Counted from the stretch's first letter, positions 1 through 8,759 are shown. The stretch: DNA of 34,501 nt from Methylocystaceae bacterium (GCA_009773555.1 WSXZ01000042.1:1-34501); one strand, 5' to 3'. Numbers and translations are program-made. Notes: generated by a model from the letters alone, not told the origin.

Positions 1-426
1 CCCTGGCCCTCGATCTTCGACCGCTATGTGCTGATGTTTCAAAGAGAGGTCGCGCTGCGCATCGTCGCAACGCCGAAAGAGCGCGCCGATTATGGTCGGC
101 TCGCGGTGCTGTGCGGCTGGCGCGCGAAGGCGCGCATTCTTTTCGATGTGTCGCCCGCCGCCTTCACGCCGCCGCCGAAAGTGACCTCTTCCGTCATTGA
201 GCTGACGCCAAATCCCACGCCGCTTCACTGCGATCTGCGCGCATTGTCGCGCGTCACGCAAGCCGCCTTCGGACAGCGCCGCAAGATGTTGCGGCAAAGT
301 TTGAAGTCGCTTGGCGTCGATGCGTCGGCGCTGCTTGCGGCGGCCGGAATAGATGAAACCAAACGTGCGGAAGAAATCGACGTCGCCGGTTTCGTCGCTC
401 TGGCCAATGCGCTTTCGGCTCAGTGA
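1..426 (+). CDS. rsmA: 16S rRNA (adenine(1518)-N6/adenine(1519)-N6)-dimethyltransferase, 3' part
   Basis: The window opens inside this gene. The frame is open from base 1 and ends at TGA 424-426, giving about 141 residues of a protein normally near 270-285. RsmA (KsgA) dimethylates two adjacent adenines at the 3' end of 16S rRNA during late 30S assembly. Visible landmarks are the FQREVA segment that follows the catalytic domain, the [13 protein letters not shown] segment, and the helical C-terminal domain with an [10 protein letters not shown] stretch. The N-terminal SAM-binding half lies outside the window. The gene converges with the toxin-antitoxin pair and gmk on the other strand. The call is secure; only the start is missing. 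Confidence 0.95.
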   Translation, partial: PWPSIFDRYVLMFQREVALRIVATPKERADYGRLAVLCGWRAKARILFDVSPAAFTPPPKVTSSVIELTPNPTPLHCDLRALSRVTQAAFGQRRKMLRQSLKSLGVDASALLAAAGIDETKRAEEIDVAGFVALANALSAQ

Positions 427-493
427 CGCTTGCGGGAGAATTGTGGTGCATGGCGCGATGACGCGATTCGCACGTTTTTCCGCGAATGAAATT

Positions 494-793
494 TCAGAAA
501 AGCCAGGGCCGCCGGCTGGAATGACGGATATGAATTACTTCGATCGTTTCTCCTTGAATGCGGTAGAAAATCTTATAGGCGGATTTTGGAACGAATTTGA
601 CGAATATTCCTGGCCGTTGCGTTCGCACGCCAATGGCGGGGTTGTCGGCGATGAGGAGGATCGCGTTACTTAGTCTTGCGGCGATGAGTCGCTTCGCTTG
701 CGGAGAACGTTCGGCGAGATAGGCGAATATTGAAGCGAGGTCGCGTTGTGCAGCCGGCGCATAGCGGATTTTTAAGCCATGAATTTCTTCCAC
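494..793 (-). CDS. RelE/ParE-family toxin of a type II toxin-antitoxin pair
   Basis: This encodes a 99-residue basic protein. An N-terminal stretch (IRYAPAAQRDLASIFAYLAE) matches the ParE/RelE fold entry, the middle has an NPAIGVRTQRPG segment, and the C-terminal half ends in YKIFYRIQGETIEVIHIRHSSR, the usual strand pair of the family. Such toxins either cleave mRNA at the ribosome (RelE) or poison gyrase (ParE); the sequence looks closer to ParE, but the target cannot be read from sequence. The start is a GTG at 791-793 inside the end of the upstream antitoxin gene, so the two overlap by 22 nt and are probably translationally coupled. Antitoxin first, toxin second is the usual order. Confidence 0.85.
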   Translation of the reverse strand: MEEIHGLKIRYAPAAQRDLASIFAYLAERSPQAKRLIAARLSNAILLIADNPAIGVRTQRPGIFVKFVPKSAYKIFYRIQGETIEVIHIRHSSRRPWLF

Positions 794-1005
794 AACGCCG
801 CCATTTCTTCGGCCGGGGCGAAGTCCCCGCGCTCGACCTCGGCCAGTCCTTCCAGAACCGCCGCCTCTTCTTCAGGCGTCATCGCGTAATGGCCGGAACG
901 CGCCGCCTCAATCTCGCGCGCGGCCTCGGCCAGAGCCTCTTGGTCCTCGGCGGGCCAGTTCTCGATCGCGGGCAGCAGGTGCTTGAGAGCGCTGATCATG
1001 GCCAT
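772..1005 (-). CDS. Antitoxin of the ParE/RelE-type pair
   Basis: This is a 77-residue, strongly acidic protein, rich in Glu and Ala in its second half, with a conserved-looking MTPEEEAAVLEGLAEVERGDF stretch and a terminal WKKF motif. Small acidic proteins of this style directly upstream of a ParE/RelE toxin act as the neutralising partner, wrapping the toxin and usually repressing their own promoter. No clear ribbon-helix-helix DNA-binding domain is visible, so autoregulation is not certain. ATG at 1003-1005 is used here; a second in-frame ATG two codons later is equally possible. It overlaps the toxin start by 22 nt. Identification rests mainly on the neighbour and composition. Confidence 0.75.
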   Translation of the reverse strand: MAMISALKHLLPAIENWPAEDQEALAEAAREIEAARSGHYAMTPEEEAAVLEGLAEVERGDFAPAEEMAALWKKFMA

Positions 1006-1044
1006 AGCATAACATGAAACGGACGCTCGGCGAGTGACCGCGCC

Positions 1045-1686
1045 TCACTCGCTCAAAAGCTTGGCGACGAATTGCTCGATTTCCTTGTCGCGCCTTGGCC
1101 GTCTCTGCCGTTCGGCGCGCAGGATCGCGATCAGATCGTCGAAGGCGCGCTGCAGATCGTCGTTGACGATCACATAGTCGTAATCTTTCCAGCGCGCGAT
1201 TTCCTTGCGCGCATTCTCCAGCCGTCGCGCCATCGCGTCGCGCGAATCCTCCGCGCGCCGCTCAAGTCGGGCGCGCAATTCATCCATGGACGGCGGCAGG
1301 ATGAAGACGGTGACGGCGTCAGCGCCCATCTTCTCGCGCACCTGGCGCGTGCCCTGATAGTCGATGTCGAAGAGGCAGTCGCGGCCTTGCGCAAGGATGT
1401 CTTCCACCGGCCCGCGCGGCGTGCCGTAGAAATTGCCGTGAACCTCGGCCCATTCCAAAAGTTCGCCGGCGTCGCGCATGGCGGCGAATCGACGCTCGGG
1501 GATGAAGCTGTAGTGGATGCCGTCGACTTCGCTCGAACGTCTTGTGCGCGTCGTCACCGAAATCGACAGCGTCAGATCGAGATCGCGGTCCTGCAGCAGC
1601 ATTCGCGTCAGCGTCGTCTTGCCCGCGCCGGAGGGCGAGGAAAGGATGAGGACAATGCCGCGGCGGCTGGATGGAGTTGGAAGCAT
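1045..1686 (-). CDS. gmk: Guanylate kinase
   Basis: Guanylate kinase phosphorylates GMP (and dGMP) to the diphosphate with ATP, an essential cytoplasmic step in guanine nucleotide synthesis. The P-loop SPSGAGKTT lies near residues 17-25, followed by the GMP-binding region (SVTTRTRR, the GIHYSFI segment, and EWAEVHGNFYGTP) and the lid and adenine-binding region with RLERRAEDS. Length from the chosen ATG (1684-1686) is 213 residues, normal for the family. A TTG eight codons upstream would give 221 residues but has no better ribosome site and adds a poorly conserved leader. It is the last gene of the minus-strand mltG-yicC-gmk run, an order common in Alphaproteobacteria. Confidence 0.96.
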   Translation of the reverse strand: MLPTPSSRRGIVLILSSPSGAGKTTLTRMLLQDRDLDLTLSISVTTRTRRSSEVDGIHYSFIPERRFAAMRDAGELLEWAEVHGNFYGTPRGPVEDILAQGRDCLFDIDYQGTRQVREKMGADAVTVFILPPSMDELRARLERRAEDSRDAMARRLENARKEIARWKDYDYVIVNDDLQRAFDDLIAILRAERQRRPRRDKEIEQFVAKLLSE

Positions 1687-1713
1687 GACTTTTCGAGACG
1701 TAGTAGCCAATAG

Positions 1714-1736
1714 TGAGTAGCGAGTTAGCGAGTAGC
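1714..1736. repeat. Short imperfect tandem repeat between yicC and gmk
   Basis: The yicC-gmk gap carries reiterated GAGTAGC/GAGTTAGC units, about three imperfect 7-8 base copies, many of whose frames contain TAG or TGA. It is low-complexity sequence of no known function. Its position just upstream of gmk makes replication slippage a possible source of length variation. Confidence 0.5.
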
Positions 1737-1758
1737 GGCCGCTCTGTCCACTCGCGAC

Positions 1759-2646
1759 TCACTCGATGTTTTGAACCTGCTCGCGCAGCTGCTCGACCTC
1801 GATCTTCAGTTCAAGCCCGATCGCCGAGAGCGCAGCGTCGTTCGATTTGGCGCAAAGCGTGTTGGTCTCTCGGCCAAGCTCCTGCGCCAGAAAATCCAGA
1901 CGCCGGCCGATCGGCCCGCCCGCAGCGAGCAGTTTGGACGCGCTGTCGACATGCGCCTTCAGACGGTCGAGCTCCTCGCGAATGTCGGCTCGAACCGCAA
2001 GCAGCGCCGCCTCCTGATGCAGTCGCGCCGGATCGAGGGAGTCGGCGCTCTCCAGGAGGCGCGCGAGCTGCTGCTTCAGCCGCGCGCGAATCGCTTCTGG
2101 CTGGCGGGCTGGCGCCGCGTCGGCCTGCGCGGCGAGGATCGATATGCGATCGAGCCGCTGACGAAGAACCGCCGCCAGGGCGTCGCCCTCCGCGGCGCGC
2201 GAGGCGGTCAGCGCGTCAAGGGCTTCATCCAGCGATCCGAGAATATGCGCGTCGAGCTCGGCGCGATCGGCGTCGGACAGCTCCGGCTCGACGATCTCGA
2301 CCACGCCGCGCACCGCAAGCAGACCATCGAGCGTCGCGGGTCCGACATTGGCGGGCGGCGGGCGTTCGGAGAGCGCGGCGAGAAGGGCGTCGAGAGCGGC
2401 GCGGTTGAGACGGGCGACCTGGCTCTCGTCTTCGCGCTTTGCGACAAGATTTGCGAAGACCGCCCCGCGGGTGAGCCGCGCCGCGATTTTTTCCCGCGCC
2501 TTGATCTCCACGAAGTCGAAATCGGGCGGGGCGCGCAGTCGCAGATCCAGCCCTTTGGCGTTGACGCTCTTGAGCTCCCACGCGTAGCGAAAGGCGGCGA
2601 CGGCGCCCTGAACGCGGGCGAATCCCGTCATGCTGTGAATGCTCAT
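1759..2646 (-). CDS. yicC: YicC-family endoribonuclease
   Basis: This is a 295-residue protein beginning SIHSMTGFAR, the hallmark N-terminus of the YicC/YloC family, and ending with the conserved C-terminal block (EELDRLKAHVDSA, RRLDFLAQELGRETNTLCAKSND, LKIEVEQLREQVQN). YicC proteins are now known as endoribonucleases; in E. coli the protein promotes decay of the small RNA RyhB and affects stationary-phase survival. Length is normal. It sits between mltG and gmk on the same strand, which is a typical arrangement. The ATG at 2644-2646 is the only start that keeps the full conserved N-terminal motif. Confidence 0.93.
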   Translation of the reverse strand: MSIHSMTGFARVQGAVAAFRYAWELKSVNAKGLDLRLRAPPDFDFVEIKAREKIAARLTRGAVFANLVAKREDESQVARLNRAALDALLAALSERPPPANVGPATLDGLLAVRGVVEIVEPELSDADRAELDAHILGSLDEALDALTASRAAEGDALAAVLRQRLDRISILAAQADAAPARQPEAIRARLKQQLARLLESADSLDPARLHQEAALLAVRADIREELDRLKAHVDSASKLLAAGGPIGRRLDFLAQELGRETNTLCAKSNDAALSAIGLELKIEVEQLREQVQNIE

Positions 2647-2721
2647 GTGCGGCGGCGGCTCCGAGACGGCGAATCGGCGTGAGGCCGACGTGCGCCGCGC
2701 CTGACTATCGCCGCGTCGGCC

Positions 2722-5550
2722 TTACCGCAAATCGGTCGTCGTAGGGACTGTCTTAGCTGAAGTGAGATCCCAGCTTTTGTCACGCAGCGGGTCGAGCGGC
2801 GTGCCTTCTGAGGCGTCGAAGGCGCGAGGACGCAAGGGCCGACCGCCTGACGCGGCCAAAGCCGTGGCGCCCGCCGGCGGCGCGGCGTCCTGAGGGAGTC
2901 GTCCGCCGAGCGCTTCGCCGGGAAGCTCGTCGGAGCCTGCCGAAAGTCCAAGACGCGCCGCGCGAGCCCTCTGTTCGGCGCGCTGCGCCGGCGAGACCGG
3001 ATAGGCGGCGATCTCGCCGCCATCGTCAGGCTGAGCGTCCGGACTTTCGCTGGCGATCGTCGTCATATCTGGATTGAGCCGCTCTTCCTCCGCAGGGCGG
3101 GCCGCCGGCCGGCCGGCGAGAAGCATCGGGTCGAACAACGTCTTGGCGCGCAGCTGCACGGATTCCTCGGTAAAAAACGGTCGCGCCGGCCGCAAGGCGG
3201 CAAACTCAGCCGCCTGAACCTGCGTGCGGTCGCCATAGCCGCCGAGGAAAAAATCGGCGTCGGCGAAGGCGAATTTGCCGAGCCGGTGGGTGGGACCGTC
3301 GTCCGGCGCCATGGCGCGGTTCGGCGGAAAGTCTTCGTGACTGTCAGCAAGCGTGACGAGACGTCCGATGGGCGCCTGCGTGCGCTTATCGGGTTTGGGC
3401 GCGGCCGGCGCGGGGACGCCGGGCGTGGCGCGATCAACCGCGCCATCGGTCTTGTCCTTCTCCAGTCGCCGCCAGTTCTGAACGTTGCGCGAATGCTGGT
3501 CGAGCGATTCGGAGAAGACATGGCCGCCCGTGCCGTCGGCGACAAAATAAAGATCGCGCGTCGGCGCCGGATGCGCGGCGGCTTCAAGCGCGGCGCGGCC
3601 GGGATTGGCGATCGGTCCCGGCGGCAGACCGTCGATGGCGTAGGTGTTGTAAGGCGTCCACTTCTCGATCTCGCTGCGCAAGATCGGCCGGCCGAGCGTC
3701 GACTTGCCGCCGACGAGGCCGTAGATGATCGTCGGATCAGACTGAAGGCGCATGCCTTTGCGCAGCCGATTGACGAAGACGGCGGCGACGCGCGGTCGCT
3801 CTTCGTTCTTGCCGGTCTCCTTTTCGACGATCGACGCCAGCGTCACCAGTTCGTAGGGCGTGCGCAACGGCAGGTCCGGCGAGCGCTTCGCCCAGATCGC
3901 GTCGAGCGTCTTGCGCTGATCCTCCTGCATCTTGGCGAGGAGACGCCCCCGAGGGTAGCCGCGCGGGTATTTGTAGGTCTCGGGCAGTAGAGCGCCTTCC
4001 TTCGGCAGATCGACGATATCGCCCGCCAGCAGTTCGGCCTCTTTCAGCTTTTGCACAATTTGTTCTGACGTCAGGCCTTCCGGAATGGTCACGCTGTGCA
4101 TGATCTGGCGGCCGGAGGCGATCTGATCGATCACGTCGCGAACGCTGATGTTTTTCTTGAAGGCGTATTCGCCCGGCTTCAGCTTGCCAAGCTTGCCTTC
4201 GAGAACGATCCCGAGCTGCATGAGCGTCGAATTGGCGATGACGCCTTCGCGCTCGAGTTGAGAGATGATCTCAAGCAAGTCGCTGCGCGGCGGAATATAG
4301 ACGACCTTGTCGGCCGCGAGCGGTCCGGGCTCTTTCAGCTTGTGCATAGCGGCGATGACGCCGAAGACGCCGGCGACCAGCGCCACGAGAACAAAACTCA
4401 GGAAGCCGCTCGCCACGGAAAGCGTTCCCTCGCGGCGCTTACGCTTTTTCGGCGGAGGCGCGGCTTCTGCTGGCTTAGCGCTATGCGCAGCGCGCCGCCG
4501 GAATATGCCGCCGCCCGCTGCAGCGGCGTCGGGCTTTGCCGTCGAAGGCGGGCCGGCAGGTCCGAGCGACGCTGCTTCAGCCCTTGGCGCCGTTGGCCGC
4601 GGAGGAGGGGTCCATGGCGGGGGAGCTGGCGATGCGGGCGCCGCGTTGGCAGGCGCGACATAGCCAGTCGGGGCGGCCGCTGGCGCCGCTTGCGCCAGTG
4701 GCGGGGGCGCGCTCGGAGGTGGAGCCGCGGGCGGATGGGAGGGAGGCGTTTCGGCCTTTGCCGCGATGGGCGGCTGCGGCGCCGGCGGCGGAGCTGCGGC
4801 AGGCTGGATGGGAGTTGCGGGGACGGGCGAAGCGACGACAGCGGCTGGCGGGGCGGGAGCTTTTGGCGTCTCGGGCGGAGGCGTTTCGGTCTTCGCCGCA
4901 ATTGGCGGCTGCGGCGCTGGCGGCGGAACCACGGCGGCTTGGACGGGCGCTGCCGGAGCCGGCATGACGATGGCAGCCGCAGGCGGGGCGGGAGACTTCG
5001 GCGGCTCGGGCAGAGTCGGTTCGACCTTTGTCGCGAGCTGCGGCTGCGGGATAAGCGGCGGAACCATGGCGGGCTGGATGGGCGCCGCCGGAACCGGCGC
5101 GGCGCGGTCGGCCGCTGGCGGGGCGGGAGCCTTGGGCGGCTGCTCGGCTAGAGGCGCTTCCACCTTCGCCGCAATGGACGGCTGTGGGGCTGGCGGGGGA
5201 ACCAAGGTGGGTTGGAGCTGCTGCGCCGGAATCGGCTTGGCGGCGTCAGCCGATGGTGAGGAGGGCGCGTTTGGCGGCTCGGGCGGAGTCGCTTCGACCT
5301 TCGCCGCGATCGGCGGCTGCGGCATTGGCGCAGACGCAACCGTGGCGGGCTCTTTCACCAGCGCGGCGTCAGGCGCCGAAACTTCCATCGGCGGCGCGCC
5401 GGAGTCCTCTGCGGACGTGTTCACGCTGGATTGCGCTGTGAGGTCTTCGCGCTGCAGCGCGCCGCTTTCGGCCGAGGTCGGCTCGCTCGGCGCCGCCGAT
5501 GCGGCGTCTGTTGGTTTTTCGGGCGCGCCTTTATTGTCCGCTTCGCTCAT
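2722..5550 (-). CDS. mltG: Endolytic murein transglycosylase MltG with long Pro/Ala-rich N-terminal region
   Basis: MltG cuts nascent glycan strands at the periplasmic face of the inner membrane and so sets strand length. This version has 942 residues, against roughly 340-450 for typical members. Residues 1-370 are a Pro/Ala-rich, probably disordered cytoplasmic region holding four tandem units of about 45 residues plus a partial fifth. A basic stretch (PPPKKRKRR) precedes a single membrane helix at about 377-400. The YceG catalytic domain follows: LysM-like part about 415-490, SVTIPEGLT about 486-494, and LASIVEKETG at 571-580 with the likely catalytic Glu at 576 by analogy with E. coli Glu218, then LQSDPTIIYG and TPYNTYAIDGLPPGPIANPG. 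About 240 further residues of unknown function end the protein. It lies downstream of fabF, as in many Alphaproteobacteria. The ATG at 5548-5550 follows no strong ribosome site, so the start is moderately sure. Confidence 0.93.
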   Translation of the reverse strand: MSEADNKGAPEKPTDAASAAPSEPTSAESGALQREDLTAQSSVNTSAEDSGAPPMEVSAPDAALVKEPATVASAPMPQPPIAAKVEATPPEPPNAPSSPSADAAKPIPAQQLQPTLVPPPAPQPSIAAKVEAPLAEQPPKAPAPPAADRAAPVPAAPIQPAMVPPLIPQPQLATKVEPTLPEPPKSPAPPAAAIVMPAPAAPVQAAVVPPPAPQPPIAAKTETPPPETPKAPAPPAAVVASPVPATPIQPAAAPPPAPQPPIAAKAETPPSHPPAAPPPSAPPPLAQAAPAAAPTGYVAPANAAPASPAPPPWTPPPRPTAPRAEAASLGPAGPPSTAKPDAAAAGGGIFRRRAAHSAKPAEAAPPPKKRKRREGTLSVASGFLSFVLVALVAGVFGVIAAMHKLKEPGPLAADKVVYIPPRSDLLEIISQLEREGVIANSTLMQLGIVLEGKLGKLKPGEYAFKKNISVRDVIDQIASGRQIMHSVTIPEGLTSEQIVQKLKEAELLAGDIVDLPKEGALLPETYKYPRGYPRGRLLAKMQEDQRKTLDAIWAKRSPDLPLRTPYELVTLASIVEKETGKNEERPRVAAVFVNRLRKGMRLQSDPTIIYGLVGGKSTLGRPILRSEIEKWTPYNTYAIDGLPPGPIANPGRAALEAAAHPAPTRDLYFVADGTGGHVFSESLDQHSRNVQNWRRLEKDKTDGAVDRATPGVPAPAAPKPDKRTQAPIGRLVTLADSHEDFPPNRAMAPDDGPTHRLGKFAFADADFFLGGYGDRTQVQAAEFAALRPARPFFTEESVQLRAKTLFDPMLLAGRPAARPAEEERLNPDMTTIASESPDAQPDDGGEIAAYPVSPAQRAEQRARAARLGLSAGSDELPGEALGGRLPQDAAPPAGATALAASGGRPLRPRAFDASEGTPLDPLRDKSWDLTSAKTVPTTTDLR
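4741..5310 (-). repeat. Tandem 45-residue (135-bp) Pro-rich repeats inside mltG
   Basis: Encoded units begin IAAK or LATK at residues 81, 126, 172, 217 and 262, giving periods of 45, 46, 45 and 45 residues. Each runs through an EPPK-like motif, an APAPPAA stretch, an xPVPAxPIQPA stretch and a PPPAPQPP end. The last unit is cut short after about nine residues. Regular spacing at both protein and DNA level points to unequal recombination or slippage within the gene. Confidence 0.9.
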
Positions 5551-5707
5551 CGCACTACGCCCATCAAACGTCGAAGATCACGCCGATTATCGCCCAGGAC
5601 TTACACTATGCCTCATTGTGGCGAATTCAGGAATGCGCCGCTTCGGTTCGCGAAGCTCCGGCGCATCGCGCGATAGACGTTCGAATGCGCCGGCTGAGCG
5701 CCCCTGC

Positions 5708-6970
5708 TCAGGAGGCGCGGCGAAACAGCAGCGAGGCGTTCGTGCCGCCAAAGCCGAAGGAATTCGACAAAGCGATATTGATTTCCTTCTCTCGGGCTTT
5801 GTGCGGCACGAGGTCGATCGTCGTTTCGACCGAGGGATTGTCGAGGTTGCGCGTCGGCGGCGCGACATTCGCCTGCATCGCCAGGATCGAATAGATCGCT
5901 TCGACGGCGCCGGCGGCGCCGAGCAGATGGCCAATCGCGGATTTTGTCGATGACATGGCGAGTTTGGGTTCGACGTTGCCCAGAAGACGTTCGACGGCCT
6001 TGAGTTCGATCTCGTCGCCGAGCGGCGTCGACGTGCCATGCGCATTCACGTAATCGATGTCGCTCACGGAAATGCCGGCGCGCTTCAGCGCCGCCTTCAT
6101 GCAGCGATAGGCGCCGTCGCCATCGGGCGCCGGGGCGGTGATGTGGTAGGCGTCGCCCGACATGCCGTAGCCGATAAGTTCGGCGTAGATTTTCGCGCCA
6201 CGCGCCTTGGCGTGCTCATATTCCTCGAGCACGACGCAGCCAGCGCCTTCGCCAAGCACGAAGCCGTCGCGGTCCTTGTCATAGGGCCGGGAGGCGGCTT
6301 CGGGGCGATCGTTGAAGCCGGTCGACAGCGCGCGGCAGGCGGCAAAGCCGGCGACCCCAATGCGATTGACGGGCGATTCGGCGCCGCCGGCGACCATCAC
6401 GTCGGCCTCGCCCACCGCGATGATGCGCCCCGCATCGCCGATGGCGTGCGTGCCGGTGGCGCAGGCCGTCACCACCGCATGATTCGGGCCCTTCAGGCCA
6501 TGCATGATGGAAACATAGCCCGCCACGAGATTGATGATTCGACCAGAGACGAAGAAAGGCGACACGCGCCGCGGTCCCTTTTCCCTCAAGGTGACGGAGG
6601 TTTCGTAAATGCCGCCGAGCCCGCCGATGCCGGAGCCGATCAGAACGCCAGTGGATTCCTGCTTCTCTGGGGTGTCGGCCACCCAACCGGAGTCTTTTAG
6701 CGCCTGCGTCGCGGCGCTCGCGCCATAGATGATGAAATCATCGACCTTGCGCTGCTCTTTGGGATCGAACCAGTCGTCAGGATTGAACGTGCCGTCGGCG
6801 CCGTCGCCGCGCGGCACGACCGCCGCAATCTGACACGCGAGGTCGGACGCCTCGAATGTGTCGATACGTTTGAAGCCGCATTCTCCGGCGGCGAGACGGC
6901 GCCAATTGGTCTCCACGCCGCAGCCCAAAGGAGATACGACGCCAAGACCGGTGACGACCACCCTGCGCAT
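5708..6970 (-). CDS. fabF: Beta-ketoacyl-[acyl-carrier-protein] synthase II
   Basis: FabF condenses malonyl-ACP with acyl-ACP to lengthen the fatty acid chain in the cytosolic type II pathway. All three catalytic residues are visible: Cys170 in the TACATGTHAIGDA segment, His311 in NAHGTSTPLGD, and His348 in SAIGHLLGAAG. The C-terminal NSFGFGGTNASL motif is intact. At 420 residues it has normal length. ATG at 6968-6970 opens with the conserved RRVVVTGLG. The gene follows acpP closely on the same strand, the standard acpP-fabF pair, and precedes mltG, so co-transcription is likely. Confidence 0.97.
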   Translation of the reverse strand: MRRVVVTGLGVVSPLGCGVETNWRRLAAGECGFKRIDTFEASDLACQIAAVVPRGDGADGTFNPDDWFDPKEQRKVDDFIIYGASAATQALKDSGWVADTPEKQESTGVLIGSGIGGLGGIYETSVTLREKGPRRVSPFFVSGRIINLVAGYVSIMHGLKGPNHAVVTACATGTHAIGDAGRIIAVGEADVMVAGGAESPVNRIGVAGFAACRALSTGFNDRPEAASRPYDKDRDGFVLGEGAGCVVLEEYEHAKARGAKIYAELIGYGMSGDAYHITAPAPDGDGAYRCMKAALKRAGISVSDIDYVNAHGTSTPLGDEIELKAVERLLGNVEPKLAMSSTKSAIGHLLGAAGAVEAIYSILAMQANVAPPTRNLDNPSVETTIDLVPHKAREKEINIALSNSFGFGGTNASLLFRRAS

Positions 6971-7061
6971 GGCTCTACTCTCGAACTGTTATGTTGTCGG
7001 AAATGGCGGCGTCGGCGAAGCCTCGCGAGAGGATCCGCCGAGCGCTTGAATCTTCAGTTCG

Positions 7062-7301
7062 TCAGGCGGCTTTCGCCTTTTCGAGGAACTTCACTGCATC
7101 GCCCACAGTGAGAATCGTCTCGGCGGCGTCGTCGGGAATCTCGACGCCGAATTCTTCCTCGAAAGCCATGACGAGTTCGACGGTATCGAGCGAATCGGCT
7201 CCCAGATCGTCGATGAAATTGGCTTTGTCGACGACCTTGTCGGCTTCGACGCCGAGATGCTCGACAACAATCTTTTTCACGCGCTCGGCGACATCGCTCA
7301 T
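7062..7301 (-). CDS. acpP: Acyl carrier protein
   Basis: ACP carries growing acyl chains on a 4'-phosphopantetheine arm. The attachment site is Ser37 in [19 protein letters not shown], the diagnostic motif. The protein has 79 residues and is strongly acidic, as expected. It lies 91 bp upstream of fabF on the same strand. ATG at 7299-7301 follows a purine-rich AAAAGAAG stretch. Supply of this protein is used by fabD, fabG and fabF in the same region. Confidence 0.97.
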   Translation of the reverse strand: MSDVAERVKKIVVEHLGVEADKVVDKANFIDDLGADSLDTVELVMAFEEEFGVEIPDDAAETILTVGDAVKFLEKAKAA

Positions 7302-7599
7302 CTTCTTTTATCCCTGTCTGCGTTTGGCGCCTCACGCGCCGTGTGGCGATTTAGAGCAGGCCTGCTGGCGCGCTCCGTGATCGCCCTTCATCCCTTTAAC
7401 GTGCAATCGCGCGCCGATCGCCCTGATGTGTGCGAGACGCGTTGCGACTTGCTCCACCGGGTTTAAATCGCGGCGACGCCGCCCCTCAGCGGCGAGGTCT
7501 GGTAGCATACTTCCCTGAGCATGGCGAGAGGCGCCCCCGCGTTCTCACGCACGCGGCGAAAGGTGGCCGCAGACGCGTTTTCCAGGCGATTCGCCTCTT
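7302..7599. other. Non-coding gap between fabG and acpP
   Basis: No credible reading frame is seen in this stretch of almost 300 bases. The long gap suggests that acpP, normally among the most strongly expressed genes, has its own promoter here. I could not pick a confident -35/-10 pair. Frames crossing the region are extensions of antisense or out-of-frame reading of fabG. Confidence 0.5.
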
Positions 7600-8337
7600 C
7601 TAGATCATGGCCATGCCGCCGTTGACGTGCAGGGTCTGCCCGGTGACATAGGCCGCCTCGGCGCTGGCCAGATAGACGCAGGCGGCGGCGACGTCGGCGC
7701 CGGTCCCGAGCCTTCCGGCGGGCACCATGCGAAGGATCGCCTCCTTCTGCGCGTCTGTCAGCGCCTCGGTCATAGGGCTTTCGATGAATCCGGGCGCGAC
7801 GCAATTGACGGTCACGCCGCGCGAGGCGACCTCGGCGGCCAGCGACTTCGACATGCCGATCATGCCAGCCTTGGCGGCGGCGTAATTACCTTGCCCCGGA
7901 TTGCCGGTCACGCCGACGACCGAAGTAATCTGGATAATTCGGCCGAAGCGCTTTTTCATCATCCCGCGCAGCGCCGCGCGCGACAGGCGAAAGGCCGACG
8001 TCAGATTGACGTTGATGACGGCGTCCCAGTCCTCGTCCTTGAGGCGCATGAACAACATGTCGCGGGTGATGCCGGCGTTGTTGACGAGAATGTCCAGGCC
8101 GCCCATCGCCGCCTCCGCCGCCGGCACCAGCTTCTCGGTCTCGTCCTTTTGCGAAAGATTGCAGGGCAATATGTGCGTGCGGCCGTTCAATTCGCCGGCA
8201 AGCGCCTCGAGTGCCTCTTTCCTCGTGCCGGAAAGCGCCACGATCGCGCCGGCGGCGTGAAGCGCGCGCGCGATCGCCGCGCCGATTCCACCGCTCGCGC
8301 CCGTGACGAGCGCAGTCTTGCCGTTGAGATCAAACAT
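7600..8337 (-). CDS. fabG: 3-oxoacyl-[acyl-carrier-protein] reductase
   Basis: FabG reduces 3-oxoacyl-ACP to 3-hydroxyacyl-ACP with NADPH in fatty acid elongation. It is a short-chain dehydrogenase of 245 residues with the cofactor motif TGASGGIG at about 12-19, NNAG at 86-89, and the catalytic set Ser139, Tyr152 and Lys156 (NYAAAKAG). The ending, LHVNGGMAMI, is typical of FabG. The start at ATG 8335-8337 is preceded by GAGGGGAAG at good spacing. An upstream in-frame start would add nine unconserved residues. It sits in the fab cluster, separated from fabD only by the beta-barrel gene on the opposite strand. Confidence 0.96.
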   Translation of the reverse strand: MFDLNGKTALVTGASGGIGAAIARALHAAGAIVALSGTRKEALEALAGELNGRTHILPCNLSQKDETEKLVPAAEAAMGGLDILVNNAGITRDMLFMRLKDEDWDAVINVNLTSAFRLSRAALRGMMKKRFGRIIQITSVVGVTGNPGQGNYAAAKAGMIGMSKSLAAEVASRGVTVNCVAPGFIESPMTEALTDAQKEAILRMVPAGRLGTGADVAAACVYLASAEAAYVTGQTLHVNGGMAMI

Positions 8338-8759
8338 GTCTTCCCCTCTCCTCCCTCGCGCCATGGCGTGAGTCTTATAGCTCAGTTCGGGGAGTGGCCT
8401 TTTTTCAGCCGCGGTTCAACTTCAAACGACCGCCTCCACTACGGCGGACGCCACCGACGCCCGATCGGATATTGGGAGAAAGTGGGCGTCAGTTCGGCTT
8501 CGTTTCGCAAGCGACGGATTCGAGACTGATTTGCTCAACAACGCATCGGAATCCGCGTCAACTTTCATTGTGGCGTAACTGCAACAGTCGAAATCTTTTG
8601 GGTCTTTTGGGCCTGATTTTACCTTCTGTTTGTTGTTTCCCGCGAGAAATTTGCGCACAGTCCGCCGTGCTTGGGGGTCAGCGTCCTTGAACGTCCGTAA
8701 GAGTCACGGGACTGACGCGCGCCTATTAATTTAAGTTGGCTCAAATGAAGGATAGAGAG
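8338..8759. other. Divergent intergenic region between fabG and the outer-membrane protein gene
   Basis: This 422-bp region has no convincing gene. It must contain the promoters for fabG (leftward) and the beta-barrel gene (rightward). The right half is visibly less GC-rich, with T-rich runs around 8590-8640 and a TATTAAT at 8724-8730 that could serve as a -10 element, but no matching -35 is clear. A 78-codon minus-strand frame here (8422-8658) shows no family features. Confidence 0.5.

Noticed and set aside
4741-5310. Possible CRISPR-like periodicity
   Set aside because: The 135-bp period is in coding frame within mltG and lacks repeat-spacer structure; no CRISPR array was seen anywhere.
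4096-5953. Gly/Arg-rich plus-strand frames opposite mltG and fabF
   Set aside because: The low-complexity composition is the antisense of the Pro/Ala repeats in mltG.
8422-8658. 78-codon minus-strand frame in the fabG-porin gap
   Set aside because: No ribosome site of note, no family features, and it occupies expected promoter sequence.
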